Shown in pieces: positions 1 through 11,513 of a stretch of DNA of 64,000 nucleotides. Below the pieces are notes generated by a model. The model saw nothing but the letters and a program-made list of their open reading frames with translations. It searched no databases and was not told the origin of the DNA. Numbering within the stretch: the first letter of the stretch is position 1; the number at the start of each line of letters is the position of its first letter. The stretch comes from Volutella citrinella (Eukaryota; Ascomycota; Sordariomycetes; Hypocreales; Nectriaceae): assembly GCA_034401135.1 (NCBI GenBank), contig JAWZSP010000001.1, forward strand, positions 1,054,001 to 1,118,000. The letters are read 5' to 3'. A program made the translations under genes and the position numbers.

Positions 1-1
1 G

Positions 2-556
2 CATTACAGGGACAATTATGACTTGTGTGAAGCGACTCCCCTTTTCCAAGCAGCAGCCTTCGCAAAAGATGTCGAGGCCGTTCGCATGTTGCTGAATGCT
101 GGGGCACGAACCGACGCCTATGTCCTCAACCGTGCGATGGCCATGGATCACTTCATCCAGCCAGCAAACGAGACAATTCTCCGGTCTTTTTTTCGCTACC
201 ACGAATTTGAAAAGATGGGGGTCGAAGAAGGAGAGATTGTGCTGCTTCTCCTACAGCGCGGCGCTCCATTGGGGAGCTATGACAAAGAAAACCCAGAAGA
301 GTCGGTGCTGGACCATGCCAGGAGGAAGTCCCAAACTCGAGACAAGCATTCCCTGCTCGAATTCTTCGTGGAGCATGCAACGAACGCCAATGTCAGCCTA
401 TCACACATTGACAAGACCATTAGCTCAGTCGAGGAGCTCAATACCATAGGTCCTTCGGAGGGGGTGAAACTTGGGTTCCTTCGCGGAAAACAGAGGGATA
501 TGACACTTGCCCTTCTCGGAAAGCTGCGGGACAAGATAGCGCAAGGTGAAGCTTAG
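2..556 (+). CDS. Ankyrin-repeat protein, C-terminal fragment (cut by left edge)
   Basis: The frame is open from the left edge to a TAG at 554-556, so this is the 3' end of a gene that starts outside the window. No ATG is needed, and the first codons read HYRDNYDLCEATPLF. About 184 residues are visible. Near the start, ATPLFQAAAFAKDVEAVRML followed by LLNAGA matches the ankyrin consensus (TPL..AA...D.E.V..LL..GA), and a second, degenerate unit is seen at LLLLQRGAPLG about 70 residues on. The remaining 90 residues have no repeat signature. Ankyrin repeats mediate protein binding, and large fungal ankyrin proteins are often of unknown function. Nothing here allows a specific role. No intron is needed in the visible part. 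Confidence 0.6.
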   Translation, partial: HYRDNYDLCEATPLFQAAAFAKDVEAVRMLLNAGARTDAYVLNRAMAMDHFIQPANETILRSFFRYHEFEKMGVEEGEIVLLLLQRGAPLGSYDKENPEESVLDHARRKSQTRDKHSLLEFFVEHATNANVSLSHIDKTISSVEELNTIGPSEGVKLGFLRGKQRDMTLALLGKLRDKIAQGEA

Positions 557-1543
557 GAATTTGATGTTAGCGATGATAAGGATTAATCGCAAGCGGAGGG
601 AGACACCCATGGCCATGGACCATGGAGAGGACAAACCAAATGCGCAAAGACAGTTCAAGAGTTTCAACAACGGATTGACGATACGAATAATAAGGATATG
701 CCCTGCCGTGCCCTACATTCTTGAAAAGATGAAGTAAACAAGCTATTTGAGGGAATAAAATGCCAACTGGTCCTCCAACCTCTCGATTGCCAAGCGATGC
801 GACTCTTGACTTGGCCGCATTAGCGTCTGTGTTCTGATCGGGTTTTATGCTGCAGGGGTTGGATAATTAATTCAGGGCGCCCCTGTTGTCATGATGGGCA
901 GTCATGACTTCCAGCAGAGGATGTAATTAGGTAGCATTTAACTCAAATGTCAATCGCTCCATCTCCTGCAGAGTCTCCACAAGGGTGCTCTGATAGTGCA
1001 TATTGCTACTGGCAGATATTTAAGATATGCAGATACATTTAGGCGCAGGTTACGCAAGTACAGTATCAGATTAGGCAAGTATAATATCAGGTTTAGTTCA
1101 TTACAATTCCTAAGAATTATAAAATATAGAGGAGCCTCAACAGTATTAGTTGTGCAAGTCACGATTTAATATTTGTGATGCTTGTCGCCTCTAATTGGCA
1201 TTGCCTCGAGTGTCTGTCATCCGGCCATGAGAGGGCAGTGAGCGTGAGACAGCGTGCCAGATTCACGCAACAGCAACAATGGACAATCAGACTCAACCCC
1301 TGGAGGCAGCATCCCTTCCCTTGTTATGCAAAGTCCCCAACCCGCTCATTGAGAGTTCTGTCGGCTTGCGTCAGGCAGGTATTGTTGGTCGACAAACAAT
1401 CCATTGGCGGCCATTCAGGCTAAGGTACTCCGGCAAGGGATGGTCCGAGCTTTTTCGGCTCACCAGTGGGAAGAGCACTAACTTAGTGGAGGCGCCTCAC
1501 GAAATCTTGTCGACGCAGACAATCACAACAATCAGGAGAGACA
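557..1543. other. Intergenic region and aminopeptidase promoter/leader
   Basis: I see no convincing gene in this stretch. It is AT-richer than its surroundings between about 1010 and 1150, and it carries a short degenerate tandem repeat listed separately. The last 200 bases are the likely promoter and 5' leader of the aminopeptidase gene. Confidence 0.6.
1050..1091 (+). repeat. Two-copy 21-nt degenerate tandem repeat
   Basis: Bases 1050-1070 (TTACGCAAGTACAGTATCAG plus one base) and 1071-1091 (TTAGGCAAGTATAATATCAG plus one base) are two adjacent 21-nt units that differ at only a few positions. They sit in a local AT-rich patch. This may be a remnant of a small mobile element or a simple duplication, and no terminal repeats were seen. 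Confidence 0.5.
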
Positions 1544-4500
1544 ATGGCAGTGGGTGGCGCAGGCCCAGCTGCGACGGCACTGTCCAGTGCTCCGTTGCGC
1601 GTGATGAGGCACCAACTGGGCCAGCTCCAGGCTTCCACCACGACTTCATCTCAATTGCGTGGCCTCATCAATCTCAACAGTCTCATCATCAGACGCAACA
1701 GCACCTTGCCCAGTTACCGCCTGCAGTTCCTGGCCCAGTCGCCCTCAGCAGCGCCGCCCAGTGGCATCCGCAGCCTACATTCCGCACTGCCCCTCCCCCG
1801 CATCCGCAGAGCTACAGCTCCAGCTCCGTCAGCATTGGCACATCTCCAACTTCATGTAAGCTTCATTGTGCTCTCTCGCCCTCGCCCTCGCGCTCAAGAT
1901 CAAGCTCAAGCTCAAGCTGACTCTCCAACTCGCACTCAGACTCGGGTGCAGCATCTCGCTGCCTTTAATCCACATTCCACCTTCTCCACCTGCTCCAGCT
2001 CTCGCCCTTCACTCCAGCCCGCCTCCTACCCCGCCGCCCTCTTCTGCGCGTCAACCTCACCACGAAAACGACATTGTTCATACCGCCGCGCCATGTATCG
2101 CAACGGAGGAGAATCGGCTGGTGCAAGCCTCGACGTCGCCGGCGGCCGCCAGGTCCTGCCCAAGAATGTCAAACCTCTACACTACGACCTGACCATGGAG
2201 CCAAACTTTGAGACTTTCAAGTACGAGGGCACCGTCATCATCGACTTCGACGTCGTAGAGGACTCGGCCTCCATCGCCCTGAACACCCTCGATCTCGAAA
2301 TTCATGAGACTCTAATCGAAGCCCAAGGTGCCACCATCAGCTCGAGCCCCGTGCTCACTTACGACAAGGACTCGCAGACAACGACCATTGCCTTCGATCA
2401 AACCATCCCTGCCGGCAGCAAGGCCAGACTCACCCAACGCTTTACCGGAACTCTCAACGATGAAATGGCCGGTTTCTACCGGTCGTCCTACAAGGACGAG
2501 AATGGCAATGTCAAGTACTTGGCCACCACCCAGATGGAAGCCACCGATGCCCGTCGCGCATTCCCTTGTCTCGACGAGCCCGCGCTGAAGGCCACTTTCA
2601 CTATCACCCTCATCGCCGACCATGACCTCGTCTGCCTCAGCAACATGGATGTTGCTTCGCAGTGCGACATAGACTCAAAGATGACGGGAAGGAAGCGCAA
2701 GTCCATTACCTACAACAAGACCCCCATCATGTCCACGTACCTAGTTGCGTTCGTCATTGGAGACCTGCAGGTGTACGAGACCAACAAATTCCGTATCCCC
2801 GTTCGTGTGTACTGTACCCCCGACCAAAACATTGAGCATGCGGTCTTCTCGGCCGAGATGGGAGCTCGCACGCTCGAGTTCTATGAGACGCAGTTTGGAA
2901 GCCAATACCCTCTTCCAAAGGTGGACATGGTGGCAATCCCCGACTTCGCCGCCGGCGCCATGGAAAACTGGGGTCTCATCACCTACCGAGTCGTCGACCT
3001 TCTCCTGGACGAGAAAACGAGCTCAGGGTTGACAAAGCGGAGAATTTACGAAGTAGTTGCCCACGAGATCAGTCATTTCTGGTTTGGCAACCTCGTCACG
3101 ATGGATTTCTGGGATGGTCTTTGGCTCAAGGAAGGATTTGCTACCTGGATGTCATGGTACTCAGCTGATGTCTTCTTCCCCGAGTGGAAGGTCTGGGAGA
3201 GCTATGTCATCGATGATCTCCGCTCTGCCTTGAGCCTTGACTCCCTCCGCAGCTCTCACCCCATCGAGGTCCCGGTAAAGCGCGCCGATGAGATTAATCA
3301 AATATTTGATGCCATTTCTTACCAGAAGGGCTCGTGCGTCTTGCGCATGATATCCAAGCACCTTGGTGAGGATGTCTTCCTCGAGGGAGTTCGACGCTAC
3401 CTCAAAAAGCACGCTTACGGCAACACCGAGACCAGTGATTTGTGGGCGGCGCTGAGCGAAGCCAGCGGCCAGGACGTCAAGCGCGTAGCCGATATCTGGA
3501 CAAAGAAGGTCGGCTTCCCTGTTGTGACGGTCACTGAGAATAAGTCAAACGGCACTATTCATGTCAAGCAGAATCGCTTCTTGCGTACCGCCGACGTCAA
3601 GCCGGAAGAGGACGAGGTGCTCTACCCTGTCTTCCTCAACTTGCGAACAAAGGACGGCCTGCAGGAGGGCCTCACGCTCAACACTCGTGAAGCGGATTTC
3701 AAGGTTCCTGACTTTGACTTCTTCAAACTCAACGCTGGGCACTCTGGAATTTACCGCACTTCGTACACGACCGAGCGTCTGCAAAAGCTAGGCCAGAACG
3801 CCAAGGCAGGGCTTCTTAGCGTTGAGGATCGAGCAGGCATGGTCGCCGATGCTGGTGCTCTCGCTGGTGCAGGCTACCAGAAGACTTCTGGTCTTCTCTC
3901 CCTGCTGCAGAGCTTTGATTCTGAGGGTGAGTACATTGTTTGGGATGAGCTGAGTGTCCGTGTGTCTTCCGTCCGGGATACCTGGATGTTCGAGGACGAG
4001 AACATCACCAAGGCCCTGAAGGCGTTCCAGCGTGACCTTGTGAGCCCAAAGGCCAATGAGCTGGGCTGGAATATTACCGACAAGGATGATCATACCACGC
4101 AAGAGCTCAAATCTCTCATGTTCGGCAGAGCCGCCATGTCTGGCGATGAAACGACCAAGGCCGCCGCATTTGACCTGTTCAACAAGTTTATCAGTGGTGA
4201 CCGGGATGCTGTGCACCCCAACCTGCGCTCCAGCGTTTTTTGCGTTGTCCTATCCTATGGCGGCGAGGCCGAGTACAACGCTGTTCTCAAGGAGTACGAG
4301 ACGGCCAAGCAGAGCATCGAGCGGAACACTGCTCTCCGCAGTCTTGGATATGCCAGAGACCCTGAGCTCATCAAGCGCACTCTCGCCTACACGCTCAGCG
4401 GCGAGGTCAAGACGCAGGACATCTACATGCCCATCAGCGGGCTGCGGGCTCACCGAGAAGGTGCCGTGGCGCTGTGGGCTTCAGTCAAGGATAACTGGGA

Positions 4501-4744
4501 TGCCTTGACCAAACGCCTGCCACCCGGTATGTCTCTCCTTGGCAGCGTTGTAGCCATCGCGACCAGCGCTTTCACTCAGGAGGACCAGCTGGCCGACGTG
4601 GAGCGCTTCTTCGGAGAGAAGGGCACCAAGGGCTTTGAGCTCGATTATGCTCAGAGCGTGGATCTCATCAAGGCCAGGCAGAAGTGGCTGGCTCGGGACC
4701 GAGAGGATGTCAAGCAGTGGCTTGTCGACAACAAGTATCTGTAA
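1544..4744 (+). CDS. M1-family zinc aminopeptidase (Ape2/Aap1 type)
   Basis: This gene encodes an M1 metallopeptidase that removes N-terminal residues from peptides. The exopeptidase motif GAMEN is at residues 471-475. The zinc site HEISH is at 507-511, with the third ligand Glu at about 530 in WLKEGFA, so the HExxH-X18-E spacing is exact. The C-terminal half matches the helical ERAP1-like domain. The frame from 1544 gives 1066 residues. The conserved body starts only after Met184 (ATG at 2093), which gives 883 residues, the usual size of the cytosolic enzymes. The 183-residue N-terminus is Ser/Ala/Arg-rich with few acidic residues and could be a mitochondrial leader. A possible in-frame intron (GTAAGC at 1856 to CAG at 1939 or 1951) lies within it. 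Function is very likely; the start is uncertain. Confidence 0.93.
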   Translation: MAVGGAGPAATALSSAPLRVMRHQLGQLQASTTTSSQLRGLINLNSLIIRRNSTLPSYRLQFLAQSPSAAPPSGIRSLHSALPLPRIRRATAPAPSALAHLQLHVSFIVLSRPRPRAQDQAQAQADSPTRTQTRVQHLAAFNPHSTFSTCSSSRPSLQPASYPAALFCASTSPRKRHCSYRRAMYRNGGESAGASLDVAGGRQVLPKNVKPLHYDLTMEPNFETFKYEGTVIIDFDVVEDSASIALNTLDLEIHETLIEAQGATISSSPVLTYDKDSQTTTIAFDQTIPAGSKARLTQRFTGTLNDEMAGFYRSSYKDENGNVKYLATTQMEATDARRAFPCLDEPALKATFTITLIADHDLVCLSNMDVASQCDIDSKMTGRKRKSITYNKTPIMSTYLVAFVIGDLQVYETNKFRIPVRVYCTPDQNIEHAVFSAEMGARTLEFYETQFGSQYPLPKVDMVAIPDFAAGAMENWGLITYRVVDLLLDEKTSSGLTKRRIYEVVAHEISHFWFGNLVTMDFWDGLWLKEGFATWMSWYSADVFFPEWKVWESYVIDDLRSALSLDSLRSSHPIEVPVKRADEINQIFDAISYQKGSCVLRMISKHLGEDVFLEGVRRYLKKHAYGNTETSDLWAALSEASGQDVKRVADIWTKKVGFPVVTVTENKSNGTIHVKQNRFLRTADVKPEEDEVLYPVFLNLRTKDGLQEGLTLNTREADFKVPDFDFFKLNAGHSGIYRTSYTTERLQKLGQNAKAGLLSVEDRAGMVADAGALAGAGYQKTSGLLSLLQSFDSEGEYIVWDELSVRVSSVRDTWMFEDENITKALKAFQRDLVSPKANELGWNITDKDDHTTQELKSLMFGRAAMSGDETTKAAAFDLFNKFISGDRDAVHPNLRSSVFCVVLSYGGEAEYNAVLKEYETAKQSIERNTALRSLGYARDPELIKRTLAYTLSGEVKTQDIYMPISGLRAHREGAVALWASVKDNWDALTKRLPPGMSLLGSVVAIATSAFTQEDQLADVERFFGEKGTKGFELDYAQSVDLIKARQKWLARDREDVKQWLVDNKYL

Positions 4745-5087
4745 AACAGGCGGCTCACGCGCATAGAGATTCACCGCATGGAAAACGCGTGCCGCTTCAG
4801 GCACATTGTACAGGGTTAGATTCAGCTAATTGAGCCTCGAATGACATTGCTGAGAACAGCAACCGAGTCCATTCCGGCAGCAGTAGCCCAATGTTTTAGA
4901 AGAGAACTCTGGCAACTTGATCACGCGTGGTGCAATCACGACACATTCACTGGGGCATACATCCGCTGGTAGAAACGAGCCTTTTCATGAGTCTGTTGTA
5001 CATGTGCAAATATACACGGCAGCCCAACATGCCACCGTCGCCTCCTCTTTCCACTGCTCCATTTTATACAAAAGCTGTGCCAAGCGC
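4745..5087. other. Convergent 3' intergenic region
   Basis: This is the gap between the stop codons of the aminopeptidase (+) and the mL50 gene (-). It must hold both 3' UTRs. No ORF or RNA gene was recognised. Confidence 0.7.
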
Positions 5088-6316
5088 TTAGGCCCTGCCG
5101 GACAGCCACTCCCTCTCCTTGTTTCTTGCCAGGCCTGCAGTGCCGGTGATGGGCAAGTCACGCTTCTCCAGCTCCTCTTCGATGACCTTCCAGCGACCGA
5201 TGGCCTTCTCCTTGTCGATGACGCCGACCTTCTTGCTGTGTACTGTGACGTTGGGCAGCTGAGTCAGTTCACCCTTGGCCTTGATGATCTCGGCGAGCTT
5301 CTTGGTGCTGTTCTTGATTACGGGGCTGAGGGTGAGGGTGATGATGTGGGAGACGGTGTGGGCGGCGCCAAGCTTGGCGTCGGGGATGAGACGGCCAGTG
5401 AGCTGGTAGACACGCTTTCGGATCTGCACTTGGGTTACATGGTTGTTCAGATGGGGGGTGAAGAGCATGTGGTACGTACGGCAAACTTGAGTTGCTCATC
5501 CAGGGCGATGGACTCCCAGTCGGAGTTCCAGCCCTCAACGATCTGGCTGGCGGCATCCGGCGTGATCTTGGGCAGCTTCTCGGCTGCCTCGACAGCCTCG
5601 CTGGTCAAAGCCTGCGTCACGGCCGACACATCGCCGCTTAGGGTGGCCTTGCCATCCCCCACACTGAGGCCTAGGGCGAGCACCTGGTCGAGCTCGGTAC
5701 GGTCCCCGGCAGGCCACTTCTTGGACACCCAAGACTCCAGCAGCCCGTTCTGCTGGAGCGCCAGGGTCTCAATTACAGCCCTTCGTAGGTATACCTGCAG
5801 GACGCCCTTGTCTTGAGTCTGACGGGCGAGCGCGAAGCCCTGGAACTTGCTTTCCTCGCCCCAGTGGCCAGGCAGGTACCACCACTTGTCAACCGTCGCG
5901 ATCGTCTCCAGGCCCTCAATGGTCGTCGCGGGGGTGTAGCTCGCATCTAGCGACTCGAGCTCCTTCTCGGAAGTGGCCTCGGTGCGCTTCGGGGGCAGGG
6001 CAAGGCGAGTGTTCTGCACGGCGTAGGGCCGGTTGTCCTTTTGGCTAGCATACTCGCGGGCCTCCTCGGGCAGGTTTGACTGCTCCTCCGGCTCGGGGCG
6101 CTGGGTGTAAGGGTCCTCGGGGCCGGGCGCCTCGCCCTGCCATAGCTTGCCTCGGATCCATTCAGTGTTCTTGCCGGCGAGTGGTGCGGTAGTCGAGATT
6201 GTTCGGGACGCGGCGACGGACGCGGCGAAGGGGACCCGGACGGCGGATGAGGTTGAGGGCACGGCGGCCACTTGATGCAGACACGGGAGTCCCCGCACCC
6301 GCGGTAGTCGTGGCAT
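5088..6316 (-). CDS. Mitochondrial large-subunit ribosomal protein mL50
   Basis: Two exons are predicted, 6316-5480 and 5423-5088, joined in phase 0 across an intron with GTACGT donor and TGCAG acceptor, giving 390 residues. The N-terminus is Arg/Ala/Ser-rich without acidic residues for over 45 residues, as expected for a matrix-targeting presequence. The C-terminal part (KRVYQLTGRLIPDAKLGAAH, then LPNVTVHSKK and KEKAIGRWKVIEEELEKR) matches my recollection of the fungal mL50 family (Ribosomal_L50; yeast MrpL13). The protein is a structural component of the mitochondrial 54S subunit. It is divergent from the gene at 7060 with 743 bp between start codons. The family assignment is from memory of conserved motifs, so mitochondrial ribosomal identity is likely and the exact subunit somewhat less so. 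Confidence 0.75.
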
Positions 6317-7059
6317 TGTGAGGGAGGGGTGGGAGTGTCGGGGGGAATTGGTCGGATTTGCGAGACGAAATCGAAGGTATCGAACTGTTCGAGATGGGCC
6401 GGCACGAGCTTAGGGAAGGGAACTTTTTGCGTTGTGGCGCTGCTGCCCCAGTGGTCTCGCGGCTGTGGCTGGTGCGGCGGGCCATGTGGCGGTGCCAATG
6501 ATCGACCCGCAAGCACCGGGTAAACATATAACCAAAGATGAGAATGACTGGCTGGAAGCTATGGGCTTAAACCCCTCAGCTGTTTTCAGAGCTTCGGAGT
6601 GGGATTTTGGTCCCTTCTTTCCCTCTTTCATCCAATTTTCGAGTCAGAAGTGATTCGATGCCTTTCAGTTGCAAAATCATGGTCTCTTATACGAAAACTT
6701 CGCGAAGACGGGGAATCTCTGAGTGAAGCCCAGGTATGTGAACCCATTGAAGCTCCTACGTATCTTCTATTCTTGGGACTTCATCATACTAATAGATCTT
6801 ACAGCGTTCAACCGTCTTTTTACGCAAAGAGCAAGATATTTAGGCCTTGGAGGTTGAGGTGCACCGTGACGGGCGTAGTCGCTGACTAACCCAATTTGGG
6901 TAACTGCACCCTGGCCAGTGCATACTGCGACCTGTTCCCCGTCTCGAGCTCCAATGCCAAACATCTCCTAATACAACCCGCCGCCCGTCATCAGCTGTAG
7001 AGCCTGGTGCTTTGCTCTGTACTTCTCAGTAATCAGTCGCAACCGTTTCAGCTGCTGCA
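6317..7059. promoter_or_regulatory. Divergent intergenic region between mL50 and the 7060 gene
   Basis: The region separates two divergent start codons and should contain both promoters. The ORFs inside it run into the flanking genes or are short and unlike any family. I see no RNA gene. Confidence 0.5.
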
Positions 7060-7623
7060 ATGGCAAGGATATCATTTCTGATCCTCCTTCTGGGAGCATT
7101 CACCTCCCTGGTCGCTGCCAGTACGCACACCCCCAAACATCATTCCGTCTTCGCAATCGCTAACTTGAGCCTTCCAGCTGCGCCCACGTTTTGCAAATGC
7201 ACCTGCTTCAAGAACAGCACCATCATCCCCCTGACCACGAGCGATGAAACGTCAGCGCAAGCCCTTCGCCGGTCAGCCATCCTCAGCTCTGGCATTGCGC
7301 CTGAGTACCAGGCGAATGAAGCCCGCGACGCTTCTCCTGAGCTCTCGCCTCGATCGAAGCCCAAGCCCTGCGCCGATTGCACCAAAGCCTTCTGCCTGAG
7401 CCAGGAGCTCGACATCTGTAAGAAGGCCAAGGAAGAGGATGTCACCACCATGTGTTTCCAGCGGGACAGCAACAAGGACAAGATCATTGTCTGGGCCTTC
7501 ATCGTCGGTACAGTCGGACTCCTAGGCTGGGCCACAGTCAAGCGAGTGTCTGGATTCCGCGGAGGCAACCCTCTAGCGCGGCCTACTGCGAGTTACGAGC
7601 CAATGCCGAACCGCCCGCAGTGA
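7060..7623 (+). CDS. Small secretory-pathway membrane protein, Cys-rich, unknown function
   Basis: The ATG at 7060 opens with a clear signal peptide (MARISFLILLLGAFTSLVAA). An intron is likely at 7121-7177: GTACGC donor, CTAAC branch site near 7160, TTCCAG acceptor. Its 57 nt are in frame, so unspliced (187 aa) and spliced (168 aa) products are both open. After splicing, the mature protein begins near a Cys cluster (FCKCTCF), has a second Cys group (CADCTKAFC), one transmembrane helix (IIVWAFIVGTVGLLGWATV) and a short basic tail. This looks like a type I membrane protein with a disulphide-bonded lumenal domain. I recognise the pattern as conserved in fungi but do not know a function. Confidence 0.7.
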   Translation: MARISFLILLLGAFTSLVAASTHTPKHHSVFAIANLSLPAAPTFCKCTCFKNSTIIPLTTSDETSAQALRRSAILSSGIAPEYQANEARDASPELSPRSKPKPCADCTKAFCLSQELDICKKAKEEDVTTMCFQRDSNKDKIIVWAFIVGTVGLLGWATVKRVSGFRGGNPLARPTASYEPMPNRPQ

Positions 7624-7999
7624 AGGGCGAGGCTTGGCCTACACAGGATTCACACACCGGTCCAAGGAGTTCGGGAGTTGCACCATGAGTATTTCGCAAT
7701 TTATTCCACGGGAGACGCCAAGCCTTATCTTCTCGATGGCGAGGGAATGGTAAACTGGATACTGGGCTTTGGTCCCACGACGAGCGACTCAATGCATCAT
7801 GTCAAATCTTCTTTTCAATACCACCTAGATGCGCCGATCATTCGCAAAGTTAACTTTTTCCGCCTTTTGAGTCTCAATTGCACACGTTCATTACCGCTCC
7901 TCTTGGCCAGATCATTTCGGTCGGGCCGAAGCATCGCCATGCAACAGCAAGACGAAATGTCACTTCAACTACACACCACTCTGCTCGTCTGCGATCTTT
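7624..7999. other. Convergent 3' intergenic region
   Basis: This gap lies between the stop of the 7060 membrane protein gene (+) and the stop of the DAHP synthase gene (-). Only 3' UTR sequence is expected, and no gene was recognised. Confidence 0.6.
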
Positions 8000-9277
<1,278 letters not shown>

Positions 9278-11513
9278 CTTGACGCCGAGTTTGGAGTTCA
9301 GAAAAAAAGATTGCGCGTTGGCAGCAATGTCTTTTTGGCGGTGGGGAGGGGAAGTGGCGAGGTCAGAAGCCGATGCAGCAGTATTGGAGAAATGCGTCAG
9401 CTGAGGAACTCAATCAATGAAACCACGATGATATATGGATGGGATCCAATAGTGAATGGGGGTATATTCAGAGAGGAGAAGGTATCGAAACTAAGGCGCG
9501 CCCAATGCAAAAAGCGTCTCGCGGTGACTCAAAATGTTGGCAGCAAAACCATTCGGAGTAGCTTCGGAGGGGGGCCCCACCGAGGGGTAGCCGGTGCAGT
9601 AAGTTCTAGGAACCACTGGTGTCCTCGGTGCCCTGGTGCGCCCACGGTGCAGGGGCAGAAGGATGATGTTCGGCTGCGCACCAGTGTTAGGTGCTGCGCC
9701 CGGCCCTACGGAGGCCCTGGCACTGTTCAGTCTTCTAGTGGAGTGCCCGTGTTCCCACTGGACGCTTCTCTTGGCCTGTGATTCCGGGCCCTTGTGTTGC
9801 CCGTGGACGACGTCAGTTCCTAGAAATTTCCAATGGTCTAAACCCAATTGGCGAACAATTTTCCCTGTGGGTATCCGTATATCCTGCCAGACGAGAAAAC
9901 GCCACAAAGGCACCAATGAAAACGGCCTGGCAGTTGGGGATAATTGACATGCCCATTGCGGCTCCGTTTCGCACGAAACAATGAATTAAATATTGGTGAC
10001 CTCGGAAGTGATCTCCCAGAAAGCCAGAATATCAAGGCTATTGTCTGCATCAAATGAGCACAGCGACGGCATCAAGCCCGTCAGTACGACAGCTTCACCG
10101 CTGGAGACCTCCGCATCAACATATTGAATGTGCCAGATGCTCGGGGTTGCACTGCAGGTTCGGGATGGTCGAACCATACGACAGTTGCCTATGCCCAGGG
10201 CGATGTCGGCCTCTGCACGAATCCAGGGCGTAGTAGGCATGCCTGAGAATATGCGGGAGACGCGGGATGCGCAAAGGCACAGCACGGTGGTGGGAAGGAC
10301 TCCAGCAAACAAGCGTCGCAGCATCGCCGGCAACCCACTAGCGAACCTCGAACAAGCAACAATTTAGTCCTCCCCCACGTAATATTGGAGCAGGATTGAT
10401 CCACGTTTCTAACGCTGTACTGGTACTGTATATGGCGGTGCGGCCGTAGCTTGCCTTGCGTGCTGAAATGCGCCATTGCTGTGCTCCACCATTTTTGTCT
10501 CTGGCGTGGGGCGGACCGGACCCGAGCAGGCATGGCACCAATTGAAGCATCGGGGAAATAAACGTGAGGCAACGTGCAGACGCATGCGGGAATGTTGGAT
10601 GTGATTGGTTTTCTCGCACTTTATAGAATCGAGTATAGTTGATGTGATGGTAATATTATGTGCATGTGTAATGAGTAATTGGCTAAAAATGCCAGGCTGT
10701 GTGGGTTTGGCTGAATTGTGCAAACAGGTTATGATTAGTAGGTGCCTGTCTTTTTCTGTTTCCTTCGGCCACTTTGAAACACAGCGGTTGGCATCGTCAA
10801 ACGAGGCGACCATTCAACCAATTACTAGAATAGAGTTTCACGATCAAACATCCCATCGTGTTTTGCCCCTGGTTAAGGGCGCGACGAGGACAGTGTGACT
10901 CGAATCGTGCTCATGTCCCCAGACTACCCTAGATGATGGAATGTCACCCCAGAATCGAAAAGCAACGGAATGGTGGAGGTGAAATATGACAGATGGGCGA
11001 TAGGATGTCAGGATGTGCAACCGTCAATTCACAACAGGAACATCACTGGGCCAAAATTCCAATTGACCGCGGCTATCACATCCATGCCCGGCAATGTCTT
11101 CACACATCAAGCCTCACCTCCAAAGGCCCAGCACTTTCTACGCCGTTTCGATACGGGTTCTTCGGAGGGTTCCAAGGTGGCTCGGTCCTCTACCTGGCCC
11201 GTGGGACAATACCCTGGCCAATGAACCCTTGCTGGCCGTCTCGCTAGGCTCGCTCGCCTGACGATGGCGAGGGGCCCTGGGCGCCGCCGTGGTGGTGCAA
11301 GTGGTCTTGCGCGCAGAACCCGAGAATCTCATGCCAGTTCTGCCTGGTCTGGGGTGCAGCAATCAGCCATGACGCTATTGGCACGTAGCTGGAGCACGAC
11401 GGGATGATGGACCAGGGCGGGCCAGTCGCATTGGTATGGGTGACGAACGGTGGTGGAGAGAGGGCGCGACCAGGACGAAGCGGACGAGGCCACCTGAACC
11501 CCGAACTGTAACA
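9278..11513. other. Intergenic region, no gene recognised
   Basis: The first few hundred bases are the DAHP synthase promoter. The rest holds only short ORFs with atypical composition and overlapping alternatives on both strands. The stretch near 10600-10700 is AT-rich. No tRNA, 5S rRNA or transposon feature was recognised. Confidence 0.5.
9525..9531. promoter_or_regulatory. Candidate CPC1/Gcn4 binding site (TGACTCA)
   Basis: The palindromic heptamer TGACTCA lies 248 bp upstream of the predicted DAHP synthase ATG. It is the consensus of the fungal cross-pathway (general) control activator, which classically regulates DAHP synthase genes. A 7-mer like this also occurs by chance a few times in 64 kb (others near 25555 and 61726), so the position is what makes it plausible. 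Confidence 0.45.
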
